This document shows, piece after piece, positions 1-5,805 of a stretch of 5,805 nucleotides of DNA. Origin of the DNA: JANWZL01 sp037445185 (GTDB lineage Bacteria > Pseudomonadota > Gammaproteobacteria > Burkholderiales > Thiobacillaceae). The notes under the pieces are model-generated. The model was not told the DNA's origin. It did no database searches and saw nothing but the letters and a program-made list of their open reading frames with translations. The stretch is taken from NCBI GenBank assembly GCA_037445185.1, contig JBBIKZ010000138.1:1-5805 (forward strand), given 5' to 3'. Both the position numbers and the translations under genes were made by a program. Within the stretch, counting starts at the first letter, position 1. Each line of letters starts with the position of its first letter.

Positions 1-3
1 GAT

Positions 4-9
4 TATACT
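4..9 (+). promoter_or_regulatory. candidate -10 element for the archease gene
   Basis: The hexamer TATACT matches five of six bases of the sigma-70 -10 consensus and lies 25 bases before the archease ATG. It would give a very short 5' leader of about 20 bases. The matching -35 element would fall outside the window, so the promoter cannot be confirmed. No purine-rich Shine-Dalgarno sequence is visible in bases 10-34. Confidence 0.4.
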
Positions 10-34
10 GTCTGCACCCCCTCATCATCCGGCC

Positions 35-448
35 ATGAAACCCGATTACCGCTATTTCGATCACGAGGCCGACATCGGCATCGAGGCCGAGGGCGAGACG
101 CTGGAGGCGGCCTTCGAGGCGGCGGCGCTCGCCATGTTCGCCATCATGGCCGAGCCGGCGACGGTCATCCCGGAGCGCAGGGTCGAAGTCGCGTTCGCGG
201 AGGCAGACCCGGACTATGCCCTGGTGATCTGGCTCAACCAGCTCTTGAGCCTGGCCCGTCTGCACGGTCTGGTGTTTTGTGCCTTCAAGCTCGAGCGGCA
301 GGGCGAGCACTGGCGGGGCGAGGCCTGGGGCATGCCCTGGCGGCCCGGTGCGGACCGAGGCACGGAGGTCAAAGGGGCGACCCTCACCCAGCTCGAGGTG
401 GAACAGACCGCACACGGCTGGCGCGTGCGCTGTGTGGTCGATGTCTAG
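35..448 (+). CDS. archease family protein (RtcB RNA ligase activator)
   Basis: Archease is a small cytosolic metal-binding protein that helps the RNA ligase RtcB become guanylylated and turn over repeatedly in tRNA and RNA repair. At 137 residues this protein is a normal length for the family. It has the N-terminal signature FDHEADIGIEAEG (residues 8-20; the family usually reads H-T-A-D-I-G-I) followed by an acidic helix leading to AMF at 33-35. The middle contains D-x5-WLNQLL (60-71). The C-terminal part has EVKGATLTQLEVE (111-123) and ends VVDV. By family analogy, Asp13 and Asp136 are the probable metal ligands. The ATG is the first methionine, and the homology starts within a few residues of it. 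It converges tail-to-tail on the photolyase pseudogene, with 14 bases between the stops and no clear terminator hairpin. No rtcB is in the window; it could lie upstream. The family call is firm, but the RtcB link is from family knowledge. Confidence 0.9.
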   Translation: MKPDYRYFDHEADIGIEAEGETLEAAFEAAALAMFAIMAEPATVIPERRVEVAFAEADPDYALVIWLNQLLSLARLHGLVFCAFKLERQGEHWRGEAWGMPWRPGADRGTEVKGATLTQLEVEQTAHGWRVRCVVDV

Positions 449-1261
449 CCGAGCCAGCAGGGTCAGGTGGCGCGGCGCAGGGTATCGGCCTGCGCCCGTA
501 TCCGGGCGCGCTTATCCGCCGACATCCGCTCCAGATTGCGCACCTGCTGGCCCAGCCTGGGGCGGTGGCGGAAGCATTCGGCGTGGCGGTCGAAAAAGGC
601 CCAGTACAGGGTCGTGAACGGACAGGCGGCGGGGGCGACGGCCTCGTCCGGCCGGTAGCGGCAACCGGCGCAGTAGTTGCTCAAGCGCTGGATGTAGCGG
701 CCGCTGGCGATGTAGGGCTTGCTCGCCATGCGCCCGCCGTCGGCGTGCTGGCTCATGCCCAGCACGTTGGGCAGCTCCACCCACTCCACCGCATCGACGT
801 GGACGGCGAGATACCAGGCGTGCACCTGGCGTGGCGCCACCCCCAGCAGCAGGGCGTAGAGCCCGGTCACTATCAGGCGCTGGCTGTGGAGGGCGTAGCC
901 GAGCGCCAGGGTCTGCCCGATCACCTCGCGCAGGCAGGCCATGTCGGTTGCGCCCGTCCAGTAGAAGGCGGGCAGATCGGCCTCGGCCGCGAGCGCGTTC
1001 CAGGCGAGCCAGTCCGGCATCCACAACCAGTAGAGGCCATGCACGTACTCGCGCCAGCCCAGGACTTGGCGGATGAAACCCGCCGTCGCCGCGAGCGGCG
1101 CTGCGCCGGCGCGCCAGGCTGCCTCGGCCGCGCGGCAGACGGTCATCGGGTCGATGAGCTTGAGGTTCAAGGCGGCTGACAGGCGGCTGTGGTAGAGCCA
1201 GGGTGCATCCGTCCACATGGCGTCCTGGTAGTCGCCGAAACGCGCCAGGCGCTGCGCGATG

Positions 1262-1275
1262 AAGTCCTCCAGCAC
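1262..1275 (-). other. junction of a probable internal deletion in the photolyase pseudogene
   Basis: On the minus strand, AAGVVLE (end of the N-terminal alpha/beta domain) runs directly into DFIAQRLARFGDYQDAM (start of the FAD-binding helical domain). From memory of Agrobacterium PhrB, these segments are normally separated by roughly 115 residues of linker and helix. The frame is kept across the join. The exact breakpoints cannot be set without an alignment. Confidence 0.68.
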
Positions 1276-1442
1276 CACACCGGCGGCCTGCGCCGTCTGC
1301 GCGATGGCCTGCTGCACGCGCCAGTCGCCCGCCCGGACCATGACCAGGCGTTGCGGGCGGTCTCGCGCCAGGCTGTGGCCGAGCGCCGCGGCGAGGCTCG
1401 CGTGCGGATGTTCGCCCAGGCGCCGGTAGTCCAGCGGCCAGC

Positions 1443-1450
1443 CGCGCGCG
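1443..1450 (-). other. frameshift in a CG dinucleotide run of the photolyase pseudogene
   Basis: Upstream of this run the family reading frame gives MRRHAEALRA; downstream it gives GWPLDYRRLGEHPH one base out of phase. The alternating CG tract is a natural slippage site. Loss of one CG dinucleotide (or gain of one base) accounts for the change, and adding CG back joins the two parts as ALRARGWPLDY. Confidence 0.82.
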
Positions 1451-1528
1451 CAGGGCCTCGGCGTGGCGGCGCATGGCGGCGAGGAAGAGGGCGATGCGCG
1501 CCTTGTGCGACCAGACGTGGGTCGCCTC

Positions 1529-1531
1529 CTA
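1529..1531 (-). other. in-frame TAG nonsense codon in the photolyase pseudogene
   Basis: Counting from ATG 1645, codon 39 is TAG, flanked by MAEVA before and EATHVWSHKARIALF after. Both flanks are recognisable family sequence in the same frame. The neighbouring codon is GAG (Glu), and a single G-to-T change from GAG would explain the stop. Translation from the natural start would end after 38 residues. Confidence 0.88.
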
Positions 1532-1721
1532 CGCGACCTCGGCCATCCAGATCCGGTCGCGTGCGGGATCGAACCCGTCCAGTGCGGCGCTGGCCGGGTC
1601 GAGCTGGTCACCCAGGACGAGGACGAGATGGCGGGGCGCGGACATGGCTGGACACCAGGATCAGTGCCATTGTCTCAGCCCCGACGCCGCCGGTACAGCC
1701 CAAACCATGAAAGGATCAGGG

Positions 1722-1750
1722 TTGATGGCGCGTGGAAATTGAACTAAACA
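1722..1750 (+). promoter_or_regulatory. candidate sigma-70 promoter of the SUF operon
   Basis: TTGATG (1722-1727) and TAAACA (1745-1750) are separated by exactly 17 bases and lie about 40 bases before the regulator's ATG. The -35 matches four of six consensus bases and the -10 matches three of six. Such a weak core promoter would fit a regulated gene. Overlapping alternatives are TTGAAC at 1739-1744 and TATATG at 1766-1771, but their spacing (21 bases) is poor. The 145-base gap at 1646-1790 must also hold any promoter of the divergent pseudogene, for which I see no convincing boxes. Confidence 0.3.
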
Positions 1751-1766
1751 GGACTCATGCGATCCT
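1750..1766 (+). promoter_or_regulatory. possible operator dyad upstream of the SUF regulator
   Basis: AGGA (1750-1753) and TCCT (1763-1766) form a short inverted repeat with a 9-base spacer, next to an A+T-rich patch and just downstream of the candidate promoter. Rrf2 regulators bind dyads of roughly this size. It does not match the E. coli IscR type 1 consensus well, and four-base arms can arise by chance. I list it only as the best-placed symmetric site in the gap. Confidence 0.15.
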
Positions 1767-1790
1767 ATATGTGACACTGGAATCCGGACC

Positions 1791-2243
1791 ATGCTGCGCA
1801 TTGCCAAGCTGACCGATTACGCCACCGGTCTCATGACCCAGATGGCGCATCAGCCCGAGCGCTGGGTGAGCGCCCAGCAGCTGGCGCTGGAGCTCAACCT
1901 GCCCGCGCCGACGGTGGCGCGGCTCCTCAAGCAGCTCGGCCGCGCCGGCCTGGTGGTGAGCCAGCGTGGCAAGGGCGGCGGCTATGGGCTCGCCCGCCCG
2001 GCGCGCGAGATCTCGGTGGCCGAGGTGATCGCCGCCATCGAGGGTCCGGTGGCCTTGACCGAATGTGCCCTGGGCGATGGCCGCTGCAGCCTGGAGCGCG
2101 ATTGCGCCACGCGGGCCAACTGGCGGGTGATCAGCCAGGCGGTGCAGGTCGCGCTCGAGGCGGTGAGCCTGGCCGACATGACTGCCCAACGTCTGCATGC
2201 CATCCAGTTCTCCTCTCTGCATCATCAACCGAGAAAGGCCTGA
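1791..2243 (+). CDS. SUF system Fe-S cluster assembly regulator, Rrf2/IscR-like
   Basis: This is a cytosolic DNA-binding sensor of the Rrf2 family that binds a [2Fe-2S] cluster and is expected to control the Suf operon it heads. The 150 residues begin MLRIAKLTDYATGLM, typical of the SUF-linked subgroup. The winged helix-turn-helix covers about residues 26-70: VSAQQLALELNLPAPTVARL for the helices, then the Rrf2 wing motif QRGKGGGYGLARP (58-70). Three cysteines, Cys92, Cys99 and Cys105, match the cluster-binding triad of IscR (Cys92/98/104), with one extra residue between the first two. The histidine that serves as fourth ligand in IscR is not at the equivalent place (Arg108). The residue matching IscR Glu43 is Ala43. 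The start is ATG with no clear Shine-Dalgarno sequence before it. The stop is 3 bases before sufB, so the two are surely co-transcribed and autoregulation is likely. It is not related to the DeoR-type cyanobacterial SufR. Confidence 0.92.
   Translation: MLRIAKLTDYATGLMTQMAHQPERWVSAQQLALELNLPAPTVARLLKQLGRAGLVVSQRGKGGGYGLARPAREISVAEVIAAIEGPVALTECALGDGRCSLERDCATRANWRVISQAVQVALEAVSLADMTAQRLHAIQFSSLHHQPRKA
2231..2238 (+). promoter_or_regulatory. ribosome binding site of sufB
   Basis: GAGAAAGG lies 8 bases before the sufB ATG and inside the last codons of the regulator gene. This suggests translation of sufB directly follows that of the regulator. Confidence 0.6.
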
Positions 2244-2246
2244 ACC

Positions 2247-3692
<1,446 letters not shown>

Positions 3693-3721
3693 TGGGGATG
3701 AAGGTCGGCAATCCGCAAACG

Positions 3722-3727
3722 AAGGAG
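3722..3727 (+). promoter_or_regulatory. sufC: ribosome binding site deciding the sufC start
   Basis: AAGGAG sits 6 bases before ATG 3734, close to ideal. Two in-frame upstream ATGs (3692, overlapping the sufB stop, and 3698) have weaker purine stretches before them and would add 14 or 12 residues not typical of SufC. This site therefore supports 3734 as the main start. Confidence 0.7.
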
Positions 3728-3733
3728 TGTGAC

Positions 3734-4542
<809 letters not shown>

Positions 4543-4546
<4 letters not shown>

Positions 4547-5766
4547 TCCCCGTTGCCTGGCGCGACCTCCCCATGGCGGAAACCCTGTCCGGCCCGCGGC
4601 GGGCCGCCCTCGCGGCCTATCTGGCGCAGGGACTGCCGCACACCCGGCTGGAGGACTGGCATTACACCGCCCTGGAGCATCTCACCCGCTTGCCGCTGCA
4701 CCCCCCGGTGAACGAGGCGGCACGGCAGGTGCTGGACGAGGCGCCGGGCCATGACCTCATCTTCGCCGGCGGCCGCCTGGCCCAGTCCCGCTGCACCCTC
4801 CCATCGTCCTTCCTGCGGGCGCTGCAGGATGAGGACCTCGCCAGCGGTGGCGTGCAGGCCCACACCGGCGCACTCGCGGCGCTCAATGCCGCCCTGTGGC
4901 AGGGGGGTGCCTGCCTCGACCTGCCCGCTGGGCTTGAGCTCGACCGGCCGGTGTCCCTGCGCTTCACCAACGACGAGGCCGAGGCGATGCTGCATCCGCG
5001 CAGCCTGATCCGGCTCGGCGAGGGCGCCACGGCCGTCGTCGTCGAATCCTATGCGGGGGGGACGGAGGCCAACTACTGGCGCAACGCGGTGACCGAGATC
5101 GAGCTCAAGGCCGGGGCGCGGCTTGTTCATCTGCGTCTGATCGAGGAGGGGGCGGGGGCGACGCACACCGGCCTGACCACCGTGCGGCTCGCGCGGGATG
5201 CGCATTATGCCCTGCTCGATTTGAGCCTCACCGGCCGCGTCTGCCGGCACGCACTCGACCTCAACCTCGCCGGCGAGGGCGCGGTGAGCCGTCTCTACGG
5301 CCTCTTCCTGGCCGACGGCCGCCGCCACAGCGACCACCACCTGCGCTTGGAGCATGCCGTGCCGCGCACCGCGAGCCATACCTGCTACCGCGGTGTGGCC
5401 AGCGGTCGGGGACGCGGCATCTTCGACGCGCGCGTGCTCATCCGCCCCGGGGCGGACGGCACCGAGGCGCGCCAGGACAGCCGCAACCTCCTGCTCTCGC
5501 CGCACGCGGAGATCGACGCCAAGCCGCAGCTCGAGATCTATGCCGACCAGGTGCAGGCGAGCCACGGCGCCACGGTCGGCCGGCTGTCGGACGAGGCCCT
5601 GTTCTACCTGCGCGCCCGCGGCATCGAGCCGCGCGATGCCCGGCGGCTCCTGCTCGCCGCCTTTGCCGGCGAGGCCCTGGGCCTCATCGGCGAGACGGGG
5701 CTGGCCGACTGGCTCATGCCGCGCATCGAGGCCCGTTTACACACCCTAGCAGCCTGTCGGACATGA
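4543..5766 (+). CDS. sufD: Fe-S cluster assembly protein SufD
   Basis: SufD is the SufB paralogue that pairs with it in the SufBC2D scaffold and contributes to the site where the cluster forms; it is also linked to iron acquisition by the complex. The 407 residues are a normal length (E. coli 423). The N-terminal helical part includes LPHTRLEDWHYTALEHL (31-47), the typical 'tr-x-E-x-W-x-Y' region. The beta-helix core is less conserved. The C-terminal domain carries the hallmark run DSRNLLLSPHAEIDAKPQLE (312-331), then IYADQVQASHGATVGRLSDE (332-351), and LFYLRARGI. His341 in SHGATVG corresponds to E. coli His360. The cysteine found two residues before that histidine in E. coli (Cys358) is Ala339 here, a substitution that seems common outside enterics. 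The last six residues, LAACRT, do not resemble the usual SufD ends (see the right-edge entry). The start overlaps sufC. No sufS or sufE follows before the window ends. Confidence 0.96.
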
Positions 5767-5805
5767 GCTGGCGAAGTCAGTGAAATCCATGCGCAGCGGG
5801 TTGGA
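5747..5805. mobile_element. possible insertion-element edge at the end of sufD
   Basis: The 16 bases at 5747-5762 resemble terminal sequences I recall from some bacterial insertion elements (complement beginning GTCCGACAGGCTGC). They encode the atypical last residues of SufD. The 39 bases after the stop hold no ribosome site, hairpin or start of the expected sufS, and look somewhat less GC-rich than the operon. No transposase, second inverted repeat or target duplication is visible, so this is only a suspicion. An ordinary intergenic spacer is equally possible. Confidence 0.25.

Larger units (their letters stand above)
463..1645 (-). pseudogene. broken FeS-BCP class photolyase/cryptochrome gene (PhrB/CryB-like)
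   Basis: Intact relatives bind FAD and a [4Fe-4S] cluster and repair UV (6-4) photoproducts or sense light. The minus strand starts at ATG 1645-1643, giving MSAPRHLVLVLGDQLDP, a typical N-terminus. Codon 39 is then TAG (1531-1529), where relatives continue with an acidic residue. A second lesion in the CG run at 1443-1450 shifts the frame; restoring one CG gives ALRARGWPLDY. The frame then stays open to TGA at 465-463. A stretch of about 115 residues found in typical ~500-residue members is absent near 1262-1275, so the repaired protein would be only 394 residues. The C-terminal FAD/Fe-S half looks well kept: GFIRQVLGWREYVHGLYW, VEWVELPNVLGMSQHADGG and SGRYIQRLSNYCAGCRY. All four expected cluster cysteines remain (codons at 934-936, 670-672, 661-663, 622-624). 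The gene is divergent from the SUF operon. Stop plus frameshift plus deletion make a single sequencing error unlikely. It appears non-functional. Confidence 0.88.

Noticed and set aside
449..462. Bidirectional terminator between archease and the photolyase pseudogene
   Set aside because: Only 14 bases separate the stops, with no stem-loop or T-run in or around them that I could support.
277..1179. Long plus-strand open frame (300 codons) overlapping the archease 3' end and running opposite the photolyase pseudogene
   Set aside because: Its Gly/Ala/Arg/His-rich translation has no family character and mirrors the antisense of a real coding frame in high-GC DNA. The photolyase reading explains the sequence.
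1529..1531. Programmed readthrough or TAG recoding (for example pyrrolysine) in the photolyase gene
   Set aside because: The same gene also carries a frameshift and an internal deletion, so decay is simpler. No recoding element is visible, and the other genes offer no evidence of TAG use as sense; the archease gene ends with TAG.
1739..1757. IscR type 1-like site (TTGAAC-TAAACAG-GACTCA)
   Set aside because: It superficially resembles the consensus, but both halves need a one-base insertion to fit and the reverse complement matches itself poorly.

Overview
The window is high-GC DNA (roughly two thirds G+C by eye) and reads as a gammaproteobacterial chromosome, plausibly a Chromatiales/Ectothiorhodospira-like or Xanthomonadales-like lineage. 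This assignment is inferred from gene content and order: an Rrf2-type SUF regulator directly followed by sufB, sufC and sufD with no sufA in front. No taxonomic marker gene is present.

Layout. Bases 1-34 hold a good -10 hexamer and a short leader. An archease gene (35-448, +) follows; archease is the partner of the RtcB RNA ligase. Converging on it, with 14 bases between the two stop codons, is a minus-strand photolyase/cryptochrome gene of the iron-sulfur (FeS-BCP) class (463-1645). It is clearly decayed, with an in-frame TAG at codon 39, a reading-frame shift in a CG dinucleotide run, and an apparent loss of about 115 codons from the middle. The 145-base gap at 1646-1790 separates this pseudogene from a rightward operon and must hold the operon's promoter and operator.

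From 1791 to the right edge there is one tightly packed operon. It encodes an IscR-like [2Fe-2S] Rrf2 regulator (1791-2243), SufB (2247-3692), SufC (3734-4546) and SufD (4543-5766). The gaps are 3 and 41 bases, followed by a 4-base ATGA overlap. SufB, SufC and SufD form the SufBC2D scaffold/ATPase that builds Fe-S clusters in the cytosol. The regulator probably senses cluster supply and adjusts transcription of its own operon. The cysteine desulfurase (sufS) and sulfur-transfer partner (sufE or sufU) that normally follow sufD are not reached. The last few sufD codons and the 39 bases after them look slightly out of place and could mark the edge of an insertion element, but this cannot be shown here.

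The intact genes are well-known families and I see no new system. The most notable items are the multiply broken iron-sulfur photolyase beside an Fe-S assembly operon, the sequence features of the regulator (no histidine at the expected fourth-ligand position, Ala at the IscR Glu43 position), and the unusual right edge.
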